From Archilochus colubris (Eukaryota; Chordata; Aves; Apodiformes; Trochilidae): a stretch of 64,000 nucleotides of DNA. The stretch is from NCBI GenBank assembly GCA_023079485.1, contig CM041089.1, positions 12,973,001 to 13,037,000 on the forward strand, written 5' to 3'. The notes below the pieces were generated by a model. The model was not told the DNA's origin. It did no database searches and saw nothing but the letters and a program-made list of their open reading frames with translations. Shown piece by piece: positions 43,742 to 57,058 of this stretch. Both the position numbers and the translations under genes were made by a program. Each line of letters starts with the position of its first letter. The stretch's first letter is position 1.

Positions 43742-46700
43742 TACTGGGTTATAATTGTCTGAAAATCAGGGGATTCCCATCTAAGATTAACATCATCCAT
43801 CATAACACCAAACAAAGAGCATCAGGCTCCTGCCATGGGGAGCTGCCTCTCCTGGCTGCCTTCCCTCCCATTACCTCCTGGCCCCTCTCTTCTTCTCCTC
43901 TGACTTCCCTCTGCTTTCCAATTAGCTTTTTTTCCACTTTAGAATGTTCTCCTGAATATAGGCTGAAGTGAAGGCTGTTATGATGTAAATTACAGAACAG
44001 CCACTGCAGGGTCCTCGAACAATACTTCAGCTTAAGACTCACATTCAGATAAAATTAAAGTGCTAATGGGATAAAGAATTTTTTTTTTAAGTACAAAGAG
44101 CTGTCCCAAAGCTTGACTTGAAATTATGAAAGCAAAGCACTGTAGAAGTTCACCTGCAGTTACAGTAACTGAGAATTTCTTGTATAATTCTAGCTGCATC
44201 ACAAATTAAACTACACCCAATCTGTATCTGCACAGTCCTTTATCATATGGACTTCTTACAAAGTAAGCATATTTTATAAGGCTAAAAAAATATCTAGTTT
44301 CCAAAAGATAGGCTTTTATTCTTTTGAATTTCAGAAACATGAACTGCTAGATAAAATTGGAATAGACTTTCATGTTAAAGAACAACCAAACATGATTTAT
44401 CAGTAGCAGTAACACAATCCTCACAATCTGAAAAGAAAAAGAGCTTTTTTTCTTCCCCTTTGTCTAAATATAGGTTTTTTTTCTTGATTATTGTTGTAGT
44501 GCTTCGACTGCCCTACAGGTTTAGTTAACTTCATTTTTGTTTAGTTTTTGTTTTCCAGGTAAGGAGAATATGAAAGCAGTTGGTTTGATGGAAAAAAAAA
44601 AAAAAGGAGACTGCAAAGCAGAGGAAATGCTGTATCCTGTAAATGAGGTCAGGCTCTTTTAAGTTTGTTGATTCTTACAAGGATTTGATACACAGGACTA
44701 ATGTGTAAATTTCAAAGTGTTTTTTAACTTAAAACCAAAGCATTTATACATCTAAGGTGAGGGCCCAAAGAGCCCAAGTATTCTGTTCAGCCAGTGGCAA
44801 TTCAGATCATTCAAGTGAATTAAAAGAACTGTTTTTTATCAACTTGAATTAAAAACTCTGCCCTGTTATATGATACTCGTATATCTTACTAACAGAGTCA
44901 TAAATAAAACCACGTGGATTGTAAGATAACACATAGTTGTTTAGTTTTTGTAATATACTCTCATCTAAGTAGATAATTGGCAACAAGGACTGAACATGAG
45001 AACTTTTGACCTGAAAGCACACACTTGGTTTGGGTTTTTAAATTCAAGAAGAACACACTCCTTCTTTTCTAAAGGCTGCAAACAATTTACAGTGGTAATG
45101 AATTCTTTTATTTAAAAAATGTGCTGAGAGAAGACTGAATAGTTCTTGATATTTATGCTTTCTTTATCTCACACATCTGAAGTGTTCAGCTGTGCATTCA
45201 CACCAGTTCTTCAAGAGAACATAAAAGGCAGAGAAGTCATAATATAAAAGGATGTATTCTAAAATTCTTTTATATCTTCATCCATTTGCAGAGAGCTGTT
45301 CTTTCACAACAATCAGCACAGATTTGTGACAGGGTAAAATCCTGGCCTGATGAAGTTAATAAAAGTTTTGCTATTGACATCAGGGGACTGGCATTCCATT
45401 ATCTTTAGATACCTGGACAGCTGCCTGAACATCTGCTGAGGTTGTCTGTAAAAAGTCAAAGTGCAGTTTTGTAGAAATAATCAGATCTGCTGGTAAGGAT
45501 AATTTCGCCCATTAAAAACACTTGAATATCAGAAGTTCATTAGAATTTGCTGTGTCTGACTTGTTTGGTAAATTTCTTATGGAGGTCTCTGGTTTGAATC
45601 TTGGGAGAATTCTTTCTTGCTGCACATAACCACCATTTTCCAAACCCCTCTCAAAACGTGGTATATTAAGCAACTTGTTCAAGATCTCATGGAAAGCCTG
45701 AGGCAAAGCTAAGGTTTCTGGTCCCATGGAAATATCTGAACATCTCCCATCAATCCAGAAAGAGCATGAGGAAAAAAAATGAGGGAGGTGTATACTGGTG
45801 AACTGATGCTTTTCTAGCCCAACATTTCCTACAAAGACTATGAAGTGAAGTGCAAAGAAAACATGCACAAGGCATGCACAAATATAAAGCAGGCAATTTC
45901 TCAATTTAAGATCAGATTTATAGCAGTAGTCAGCCAGATTTGCAGGCATCTCTGCTTAGAAAGGCCCAAAGAGCAAGCAGTGGAAAGCCCTGGTTTATGG
46001 GTCCAGCCAAGTGCAAAAGTCAAGAGCATCACTGCATCTGCTCTCAGCCCTGCCTGCATAACAGATTTCCTGAGTCCTCAGCCCTCCTGGCTGTTTTTTT
46101 TGTGCCTATGGATGGCAACATTTGTGTGACTGTTCATAACTCACTGACAAAACAAAAAGGAGAAATCTTTATTCAACCAAAAAAAGAGAATTTAGATAGA
46201 CTTCTCTGTAGCTGCTCATTTTCTCTCCTGTTAACACACAGACGTTCACATTTCACTTCCATTACTTCTGTATTTAATGTAGTTTTCTTAACTAAGCTTC
46301 ATGGTTATAGAGATGTCCTTTAACATTGGCTGCTCCGTGCAAGAAATCAATCCACTTTCTAGAAAATGACTTTTTTATAAAAATAGGGTCACTGCCAGGA
46401 ACACAGCTTCACCACACTCATGGATATAAAAATAAATGAATGGTATAACCAAAGTTCATTAGTCCAAAGCAGAAATGACTGATCTATAGGTGACAATAAG
46501 CACTGTTTAATGACTAATTTGTCAGAACATTTTCAGAAATGTAGCAAGAAGAAGACAGGTCAGTGATTGAGCAGGACACAAAGACTCTTCACCTCCCTCC
46601 CCCACTCCTAAAATCTCATTTTCCCTTGCATTGTACTGACTTAAAGGAGCATAAGGCATCAGAAGAGCAACAAAACCTTAGTGTTTAAACTCTGACATTA

Positions 46701-46859
46701 AACTCAACCAAATATGCTGAGGGACACAAGAAAAATCCTGGCTGAGAGGAAAAAAAATGCTGGGAACATAAAGGAAGATAAAAGTAAAAACTTGTACTTT
46801 TGTCAGCACATTGGAATCACATATGTATGAGGCTCAAACTATGTAATTTATTTCCTCCT

Positions 46860-46901
46860 CAAGGAAAAAAAAAGGGGAAAAAAAGAAAAAGAAAAAGAAG
46901 T
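46860..46901. repeat. Purine-rich (AAAAG)n tract
   Basis: An uninterrupted run of A and G with GAAAAA units. Low-complexity intronic sequence. Confidence 0.85.
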
Positions 46902-49900
46902 GCTTCCGGCATTTAAAGCATCAGGGCAAAACTTCATGTTTTCTCTCAACTACTTCATGGGAAATTACAAATCAATTGCTTTGAGGAGCTGGGACTTCAA
47001 CTGATAAAATGACCCAAAATAGATGTGATAAGACTAGGCATAAAAAGCCAGGAGAGCTGACCCAGGTTAAAGATAGAAAAACAGATCCCAAATATCCTCT
47101 AGCTATGACTTAGGAGAAGCAGGATTGGAGCTGGGGGGCTGCATACCTCCCCTCTCTCTGCATTAATGCATGGCTCAGAGGATGAAGTGCAGAATGGCAG
47201 TGCTCATGCCATACAATGTTGTACACACAAGTTGGATATTTAACTTTGACCCATTCAGACAGCTTTGCTTCTTCAATATCAAACCAGTCAAATTTTCCAT
47301 GGAGTTTGCAGACACAAAACCATGGTGTGTTTATTTGAGAAAGAGTCTCTCCAGGAGTCTCCAGAAGCAAAAAATATTCCAATTTAACCAAAAAGATCTT
47401 GCACTTGCAGTTCCACGTTGCTCTGGATAGACAGAAACTTCCCCCAAGTGCACTGGGGTAAAGCAGCCCTGGAAGGTTTTGCAAGGATGAGGCCTCAGGT
47501 TTTTTGTCCTCTTGTACAGAAGAAACAGCCCACAAAAAGATTGTTTTAGGGGAAAACAAACAGAGGACTAACACATTTGTAGAACTTGATGTTAACCAGC
47601 ACTGTGGACTGTGCTGAGGTACAACTATTCAGCCTTGTAATATTTATATGGTGAAGTTAATACCTAGAAATAGAGTGGTAAAATAAAAAATACACAAACC
47701 CCATGCAAGTAGAACCTCCAGAGAAATGTAGCATGAGATGGAATATGATTCTATTCTATAATTCTACTTGATGTGCTTTCTTATCCACTTTTAAATTCAA
47801 GATTCCTCCATTACATCTTCTATCCCAAGTACTGAGGACTGGTAATGTCCTAAGCATTTGAAGACCAAATTTGCAGCTTCCTGGGAAATGCTGGGGTGGG
47901 TAAAACCTTCACAGTGGAAGCATTAATACTGCAATGGGAAATACACCAGACAGTTCTAAATTCAGATGTAGCTTTTGCTGACATCCCAAAGTACACTATG
48001 TCACTAACAATTTTCTATTAAAGTTCCATGCTCTTAAACTGAAGAAGTTTATCAGCTGTACAGAACTGTGATGTATCAAAACAAAGCAACCCCACAAAGT
48101 CAATCAAACAAAACAAGCCAAACAAGTAAGACCCCACTAATCTTGCAATGAGCAATAATCCTGTTTTTTCACCTTTGCCTTCAGCATATTGCTGTCACTG
48201 GTAGAAAGAGAAAGCAAGATTTTACCTTTGTCCTGCTTAATATGCCAAGCAATCCCATGGCTTCTGAATTCAGTATCATATTAGAGCTTTTAGTGAACAG
48301 TAATCATTGGAAGTATTAGGAAACAGAAGCTCAGGATTAACCTTGCATTAAAACTGCTGCTGACCTTACAAGAGTGATTATTTATTAGTCTGTGAAAATC
48401 ATGACATAACCTCACAGCTCATATAACTATTCAGGTGTATTATAAAAATAAATACTATCCTTCTCCAACCACCACCAGTCCTACGCTTGAAACCACTTGT
48501 GCTTAAATCACTTGAAGATTTAATAGTGATGTTTAATGAGTCAATACAAACACAGCACTCAGTTGATCAGGAGTTAATAAGTAAATTTAATAATTGCTGC
48601 ATGATTAAAAAAGTGCCTACAAAGAAGAAAGGCTTGAGCTCTCTTTGCATTTAAGATGTGTAAGGAATTTTGCTTTGAATCTATAGAGTTAAAAAGCAAC
48701 TACTTGCTTGCACTGGGTTGTTTGTGCAGCACCAAATCTGAAACCAAGAGAGATTATGAGAAAATTTGCTGCAGGCTGTCAGACCTCATTAAGTTAATGG
48801 AACTGGTAAACTGGCAGATTTCCAGCACATTGTAGAAAGAAAAGAGCTTTCAGCTCAAGAGTGAAGGAGATCTAGTTTCAGTTTGGCAGCTAAAGGAGAT
48901 TATTAGCTATAAATAATGGCTGCACTGAGATGACTTATATGGGATTGCTTGACCAAAATGAAGGTGAAGAGACAAAAAACATTAACATTTTGAAACGAAA
49001 GATACAGTCTCTTTGTTGCATGGAATCTAGAACAGCTTTGTAGCCATTTTCATTTTAAAGCCTTACTATTTAAGAGGCTTCCTAACAAGCTTAGCTACCA
49101 CTAAACTCATTAGCAGAGAGAAAATTCTCCTCTTTGTTGGGTCTTTTAATCTCTTTAAAAGATGTCACAAAACTAATGGTTCAGTGTGAGGTGGGGATGT
49201 ACTCTGTTATAGGAAAGTATTAGACTATTTTGGGCTGAAATACTGAGGATTTTTACAGAGCCAGGATGGCAAAAGGGTCTGAGTACCCAGGCAGGGCTCA
49301 GGAGGCTCAGCAGCTTCTTGTTTCCCAAGTGACCAGAGAAGATAAAATGCTGAAGTATGTGATGGAAAGAAATTTCTCTTTTGACCCTGATATGTCTGTG
49401 GGAGGATCTTTTTTCTTCCCCCAAATTTCTAAATGATTTTGGGGTTTTGGGCAGGTTATCCTCTGAAATTATCCCAATAAACCCAAAATTATATACGCAA
49501 AAATTAACAATAGAATGTATCTGGGTTACAAACACTTCCAAATGCTGGGGCTTACTTAGATACCTGGATCTGCAAAGTTTAAGTGGAGATTTCAAACATC
49601 CTTAGGACCAGAAACTGGTTCAGTTTATTTATCTGTAGTTAGGTGCAGAAGCTGACTGAGTATTCTTCCGTTCTTCAGTGGTGAAGTTTTTTTTCAAAGA
49701 GGTTTTGATTCATAGCAATGAAAACAAAAAACCCAAGCCCTATTTCTTCTGCATAAAATAAGAACAGGATCTACTGTTTACTTAGTTCATTCTTTCTTTG
49801 TCCTCTTATTGTTTCTCAGGAAGACATTTGCAAGGAAAACTAGGCCAGCATCTGTGTGTATTTTGGCCTCAGCTTCTCTGCTAAGTGGCTGGTGCAGGGG

Positions 49901-50654
49901 TGCAAGCGAGCAAGTTAGGCAAAAGCACCTTGCAAAGTGGATTAACATCACTTAGATCCCTTGTCAGCATTGCCTAGGAGTGACTTCTGAGCAAGTCACT
50001 CCAAATTCACTGTTGGTACAACCAATTTCCCCAGGCACAGTGGGTACAGGAGGCACTTCAATCCCTGTGGCTGCTTTTACTTTAGGTTTACTGCTGAGTG
50101 ACTAGTGAATTCTGCCTCAAAAAATAAACATCAGGTTCTCTCCTTATGAATGAAAGCTTTATTATGCTCTAAACATTTCTGCACTGAAAAGGCTGCCCCA
50201 ACAACCAGCTGAGCTAAAGGTGAAAAAAAACCCACCCAACACATTATATGTGGTAACACACACTGCTTTCCCCAGGGATCTGGGGGAGGAAGGGATCAGA
50301 TCATAGGAACACCAACCATGTGCTGATGTTCTGCTGTCAATTTGAAGAGTCAGGCACACTAAAATAACCACCTTCATCCCCTGCATCACTTACAGACAGG
50401 GAAAATTCTTCATCTAGCACTGTTACTTTCACTCCTCCCTCCCCAGAAGGGACCCATCCTGAAACCACTTTGGATTTTTATTTCTGTCCAGGAATACCTT
50501 TCCTCCTCTAGACAATAAAATGCAGAGTGGATGCTTCTGGAGAAATAAACACTGGGAAAATACAGTGTTTAGCTACTCTGAAAATGGACAGGGGGCACCT
50601 GTTTCAAACTGGAGTAGCTCCATTTAATTAGCTGTTAGGAAAAAATGATGTCCT

Positions 50655-50850
50655 GAGAGTGACATCCAGGTGAGACCCTGGAACAGGTTGCCCAGGGAAG
50701 TTGTGGCTGTTTCCTCTGGAAAAACTCAAGGTCACGTTGGATGGGGCTTGGAGCAGCCTGGGTTGGTGGGAGGTGTCCCTGCCCATCCAGGGGGGTGGAA
50801 CTGGGTGAGCTGTAGGTGCCTTCCAACCCAAATGATTCTCTGATTCTCTG
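50655..50850 (+). mobile_element. Old CR1 LINE 3' fragment
   Basis: CCTGGAACAGGTTGCCCAGG, GTTGTGGCTG, a GTTGGATGGGGCTTGGAGCA block, GTGTCCCTGCCCATCCAGGG and GCCTTCCAACCCAAATGATT appear in the right order, ending in two terminal repeats mutated to GATTCTCT. It belongs to an older CR1 type than the young groups. It is antisense to KCNQ1. Confidence 0.93.
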
Positions 50851-53800
50851 CTATCAGTTTACTTCCATTAAGAACAGCATTCCTGCATCAAATCCCCTCG
50901 ATTCTTCAGGAAAGGAGACATGAAGGCCAGAGCTAAATAGTTCACTCCAGTGTTCAGTTTGAATAGAAAGGAAAATTGAGTGGTTTTTCCCTAAGCACCC
51001 TGAAGGACAGAAGCCAGAAAGAAGCCACATGGAATTAACAGCTGCCATCATGAAGACTGAAGCTCCTACATCCAAAAGAAGCTACTCAAGCTTCAAACAC
51101 TTGAACCAATTTTTCTCCACACACATAAAGGAGAGAGGAAAGACTGCCCACAATTCCAATTTAATGTTAAATGTCAATTTTATATTTAAACAATAAGCAA
51201 TAAACCCCCTAAGCAAATATAAACAGGCAGTTTCTCCAGCTCACCCCATGAAATAATGCAAGAAAACAGTTTTTTCCATTGCAACTTTTCAAACACAGAA
51301 GTGGAGTTAATTCTCTGCCACTGGGGAGAGGCTGATATAATTTATTAGTGTAAGTAAGGTGAAATAGTTCCTTCAGCTCTTCCTCACAGAAGTGTACAAA
51401 TAATCTTATACCTGCTAAAAACTTCCCAGAAGAATAAACCCTCAGTTTTACACACACCCCAAGCTATTTCAGTCACTTCCATGCATATATTTCTTGTCAA
51501 GATTTAATTTAAAGTTCTGCTTCCATATCACCAAAGACAGTCATAAACAGATTTAAAAAATATTTTATGAATAATTTGAACCTCTAAGCAAAGTATTGAA
51601 AAATTCAATCTATTTAGACAAAGGAAGACATCTGAAAAAAAATAAATTACAGCCAAACAGATGTGTTTTCAAAGTGCTGCATCTACAACTTTTGCAAAAG
51701 CCTGGAGAGGTGAAGGGGTTTTTATAAAAACTATACATGAGGAACTTCATTCCAAGAAGGAATTAGTAGGAGTATGCACTTAGAGATACTTGAAATTAAA
51801 CTGTGAATATAAGAGCATACCAAATACATCTGATGATAACCACTTATTTAAGAAAAATACCTGGAACTGACTGCACATGAAGACCTAGGGCACAGAGAAT
51901 ATCCTGCCCTCCCCATAAACTCAGATATATTGGAACCAAAAAATGACTTAGACTCAAGGTAAGATAGGAGAAAAGAAATAAGCCTGCATTCCTTTACAGA
52001 ACTTAATTTTGCCATTGAACTTCGTTTTTGAGAACTATTCAGGATTAAAGGGAGGTCAATAAACCAATTACTTCAGGCAACAGCACAAAGTAAGTACCAG
52101 AAAAGTAATTAATGCCCTTTTCATTGTTTCCACATCATGGAGTGTTAATAAATTGGGCTTTTGTCACTATCCAGTATTTTCTTTACAACAAATTTCTTCT
52201 TTCCAATCCATTTTTTTTTTCATGGCTCCCTGTTAATACTTTAAAACACCAGACTAATTAGATTTGCAATTCAACTGTTAAGCCACAAGCTCCATTTTCA
52301 TCTCTGCTCAGCCTCTATTTTCTGATATTCCTAATGAGGCAATACTTTTATTTAAAGGGTGTGATCCTTTCAAGAATTTCTAGTGGCTTATTAGTTATGT
52401 GAAGAGGATCTTCCAGGAGTTCCCACGTATGTTGCTTAAACACACACAGGAGTGATGAACACTTCCACCTCATTAAAGCCAAACCTCCTATAACCTGGGG
52501 TTCATCTTTTTACAGGATCAACCCCTTTGTAACTTCAGCACTCTAATTACTCCCTCCCCTCATGATATTTTGAGCCATTTCATGCATTTCAAATATGTTT
52601 TCTTGGCCATGGCACTGGTTAAACATCTTATTTACCTCCAGGAGAGGTGATGAGGTTCTGCATCTTCCAAGGGAACCATCAATAAACACACAACTCAGTA
52701 AGGAGCCCAGTGTCACAGACAGCAATCTTGCAGGTTTACAGATAAAAATATCCATACATTTTTATATAGATATATTAAAAGATATGGTTTATAGAGCCAC
52801 GCATACAAAAAAGTCTCCTTTTCACCAAAACACAACTCATCTCTTTCCTGACAGGAAAAGGGGCAAAGACAGTGATTTCTCTTCTGCAAGGTGAACTGAT
52901 GGAAATTGTTACTCTGAAAGGGACAGAAGTGAACAGCTGGAGCATCTCCCTTTGAAAAGGAAATTGCAACAGTAGGAGGAGCCCTTTTGCTGAAAACACT
53001 GTGTAAAATAAAAACTTTTTAGGCAATTTTTATTCCTAAAAAACACAAGTGAAAAAGATGCTAGAATTTCCCTTCTTGCTGCTACAACTGAGATTTACAC
53101 AGAGAAAAAGCAAGGTCACACCAATGGCAAAGTTTGGCCCTCATCATATAAAACGAAGGATGAGAAACCTCATTGCAAGCAGGCAAGGCAACCAAGCTGC
53201 AGAGGAACTGGACTTCTCCAAGTCCTGGAAGAAAACTAAAGGATCACTGGAATCCAGGCTTTCTGCATGGGAAAGTGCTCTAAATGCTGCAGCCTCATGA
53301 GTTAAATCAATGGTCAGTCTGACTGAACCCCAAATGCTTCTCATGCCTTGGAAACCTGTTTGGAATTATCCTGCCATCACCAGATGCTGAGCTCCTACGT
53401 GTTGCCATAAATACTGGGATGAGTTAATATCCAGGCAGCACTGAGAGCTGAGCACACCCATCAAACATTGCTGAAGCCAGCAAGAATTATACCTGTAGCT
53501 TAAGTGTAGTTTTAGCCCATGTGCATTTCAGGTCCTTCCGTTTCTGAGGAGCTTGAAGGGAAGAGAAGGGAGGGCTAAGAGCCAAGGATGCCAAATGGAG
53601 CCTCCATCACCACCTCTGCTTTACTTAAGAGGTGAATGAAGTCATTAGCTTGATCTGGAAGAGGCTCTAAACCACTTACAGCCTCCAGAATTCCACCTGG
53701 GAGATAATTTGCCAAGGTGCTAAGTGGAGACAGAGCCAAAGTTCAGCCAACCCAGCTGCATGGCAGGAGCCTCCTGCCAAGAACGTTCAGAACTGCAAAG

Positions 53801-55949
53801 TCAGATATAAGACTCTGCAATTCCCACAATCATACCCCCAATTTAAATCCCCTGCCCTGATGTTTGTAAAAGGCCTTGAAGATCAAAAGTACTGTGCACA
53901 ATAAGCCCTGAGTAAAATTATTAAAACCAACACTTCATGAAAAGAGATTAACTCCATTATTACTGTTTGCACATGTGAATATTCCATAAAAGTAGCAAGC
54001 TGGGCCCAAGTTCAACCAAGCCTTTTAACATATGGCTAAACCCTAAGTACAGGAGCAGGTTTTTAACCCATTTTGGTTAATGAGAGCACTCCTGCTTAAA
54101 AGTTAGGCATGTGGGAAGGGAGATAGGCACCAAGAGACAGGTACCTAACACCTCATTAAGCATCCTGATCTCCAGCAGTGACTTGGTTCCTTAGCTCAAA
54201 GGAATGGAACTACCCAGACAGCAAAGTTTCTGCCCATTGACATCACCTCTGTGCCTGGATGTGTGCCATTCTGTCCTGGGGTTGTCCCACGGGTAGGAAT
54301 TCTCAGGCAGACACTTCCCAAAATGTCAATGGTCAGGACATGACTCCTGGAGGAAACCTGTCCCAGACCTTGGCTTTGAAATGGCAGCATTCACTCCTGC
54401 CACTTGCTGAGTATTCAAAACAGTCACCTGGGGAGAGCAAACCCAAAATTCCTTCTTCTTTTTCACAGCTTTGCTCTTTACAGACAAAATTAAATGGAGA
54501 TTTCTTTAGTCCTGCAGCTGGCTGTAAGGCTTTTAACCACTGCCTTGAGTTTAAAGGGAGCAGAGTTACCTTTGAGGAACAATGTTGAATTAAAATTCAG
54601 GAGAAAAAGGTAAAAATGGTTAAAAAATGGCTAAGTTCTTCAAACAAAAGATGTTGGCAAAGCCCATTCTGAGTGAGAATTGCCATGAAGGAAACAGATT
54701 TCTCTAAACAGTGTTTTTCAGTAGTTCCCCCTGCAAATACTTTGAAGTTCCTTGGCTGGATATACTTTATACTGAATTCACAGCACAGCTACCACTACCT
54801 TTGCTTACCTCACTTGTTTAGATTGAGGATGAAACATATAATATCAACAAGAACTTTATGGCCTATCCTACATTTTATGTTTCTGTAGATATTTATTACT
54901 TTTACACTCTTCATTTTTAAGGAGTTGTTCAGGCTCCTCTTGAACTGGGTTCCTTTAAAAGTTAAATCCAAGGTGGAAAACAAATCACCAAGAAAAAGAT
55001 CAAGACTTTTTCTTTTTTTTTTTTTTAAACTCTGAACAATGCACAATCACTGCCCTTTCCTGTAGCTGCAATCATTGCAGAGAGACCAGGAGGAGGTTCT
55101 TTTCACTGACCTATATGCAATTGCCATTCTGAGAAAGAGACCCTACCCTGAGTTTCCCTTCCTGGAATGGCTTATGGATTCTATACTGGCCCAGGGCTTA
55201 ATTAAAAGAGAATCAAAGGAAATTTCTCAGAAAAAGAACCCCCTTGCTTCCTTGTTCTAGGGATGTATATAAAAATCTGCCTACAAAAGTATGTCAGACA
55301 CTTATTAGCCCTTCTAATGAGGCATAGACTCTACTCCCAGAGATCAAATGCTTTCTATATTTTCAGATCAATGTAGCAGTGATTTTTTTCACTGTCCAGA
55401 AAAACCTGCAAATTAAACCTACAAAAATGTTGACATTTGGCAGCCAGAACTCTCTCTACTGCTTGAGGAATATCTGTTTGGCTTTGCAAGGGTCCTTTGA
55501 GTGGCACAACTAAGAGCTTTCAAGCAGTAATAATGGGAGAAAGAAGGCAGTTCTGGCAAAGAGGATGTAGTTTTGAGTAAAGAAACTTTGCACCTGGTAC
55601 TGTCTTTGTAAAAAAATAAATAAAAAAAAAATCTGGAAATAAACCCCACTTTGAATAAAAAAATGTGGATAAAATAAATAGCAGAGAAGAAGTAAATCAT
55701 GTATCTTTTAGGAATAAAAACAACAGGGCTTTTAAACTACAGATACTTTCTATCAGATTCAAATGCAATGCAATGAAAATCAGAGTGAAATACAAAAGTT
55801 AGCAGGGACCTTGTGAGTGCTGCATTTAACAGCCATGTAAAATACCTTTATTGCCTGACATCCTCATGCATAAACACCACTGGCAAGTTTTTCTCTCTCC
55901 ATTTAATGATACCCACTTGCTATTTTCCTCTGCTTTGCCATTCTCCTAA

Positions 55950-55971
55950 ACACACACACACACACACACAC
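55950..55971. repeat. (AC)11 microsatellite
   Basis: Uninterrupted AC dinucleotides, directly followed by GTGTGG. Confidence 0.95.
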
Positions 55972-56611
55972 GTGTGGATACACTCCAGCTCTGTGAGAAC
56001 TCTCCATCTGGTCTGCAAACTGGAGAATTTCCTTTCCCATCTCTCTCAGAAATATAGTCCCATGACCCAGGGGTCACCATCTGCTCAGTTACACTGGCAC
56101 AATGCCTAGTATGCTGGAGGTAATGCCACCATCCTTTCCTCCAATTGTCACCTCCCAACAAGGCAGGCATCTACCAGAGTGTTTGCACACAATGAGGCAG
56201 CTCCCAGTGAGATTAGAGTTAAGACACCACAGAAATTCCCTTCATCTACAGTAGCCTAGGATGTGGGAATGACCAAAGACACATGCAGTCTTTCTTGATC
56301 AAAGGTCAGTGGAAGGAACAAAGCAGTCAGTGCTGATGTGGCCAAGATAGCACAATATAACACACACACAGAATTGTGTCCAGCATGTGTGGTTCCCCCC
56401 CAGTTCCTCTCTTAATGATCTTTGCTTCACTCAGTATTCATTTGCCTACAATCTCCCATTCTCAGGATGCCCCAGAGCAGAACAAATTATACTAAACATA
56501 AGTGAAATCAAACAAAGTTTGCATTGAGCACCGTCCATAACATTTACAAACAAGTCGCTTGTGTTAAGTTTCTCAGGAATAATTGGCAGGTTCAATTTTA
56601 TACAACTAGGT

Positions 56612-56635
56612 TATATATATATATATATATATATA
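56612..56635. repeat. (TA)12 microsatellite
   Basis: Uninterrupted TA dinucleotides followed by a T run. Confidence 0.95.
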
Positions 56636-57030
56636 ATTTTTTTTAGGTGTACCTATGCAGTACAGCTAAAAAAGTCTCATGTGCCTTATTTACAAAAAAA
56701 AAAAAAAAAAGGTAGCTGAAAATTGAGACAACTTTTTTAATAATAAAACCCAGTAGATAGGAACAAAACCACATTTTCACCACATCACCCAATGTGTGTG
56801 CAAAGCTATTTTCCCCCTTTTTTTGCAAGTGCTACTAGACAGAAAAAATCCACACCCTACAGATGAATGTTCACCAGTGTCTGGAGTAGACATTACAGCT
56901 AAAAGTCTTTTCAAGTGCTCCAGTATTTTAACTACTCAGCTATATGTACATCAATAGCAAATTGATATTCTTGCTCACCAAAAGCCCTTATAAAAACTAG
57001 AACACAATGCTCTGAACTTGAGGTAAACAC

Positions 57031-57058
57031 TTTTTTTTTTTTTTTTTTTTTTTTTTTT
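57031..57058. repeat. T28 homopolymer
   Basis: The longest mononucleotide run in the window, 28 T on the plus strand. Its true length is likely uncertain in any assembly. Confidence 0.95.

Noticed and set aside
45512..49595. Minus-strand frames of 140-154 codons at 45512-45949, 47110-47574 and 49173-49595
   Set aside because: No motif, no family resemblance, and no continuity with KCNQ1 exon phases. Treated as chance frames.
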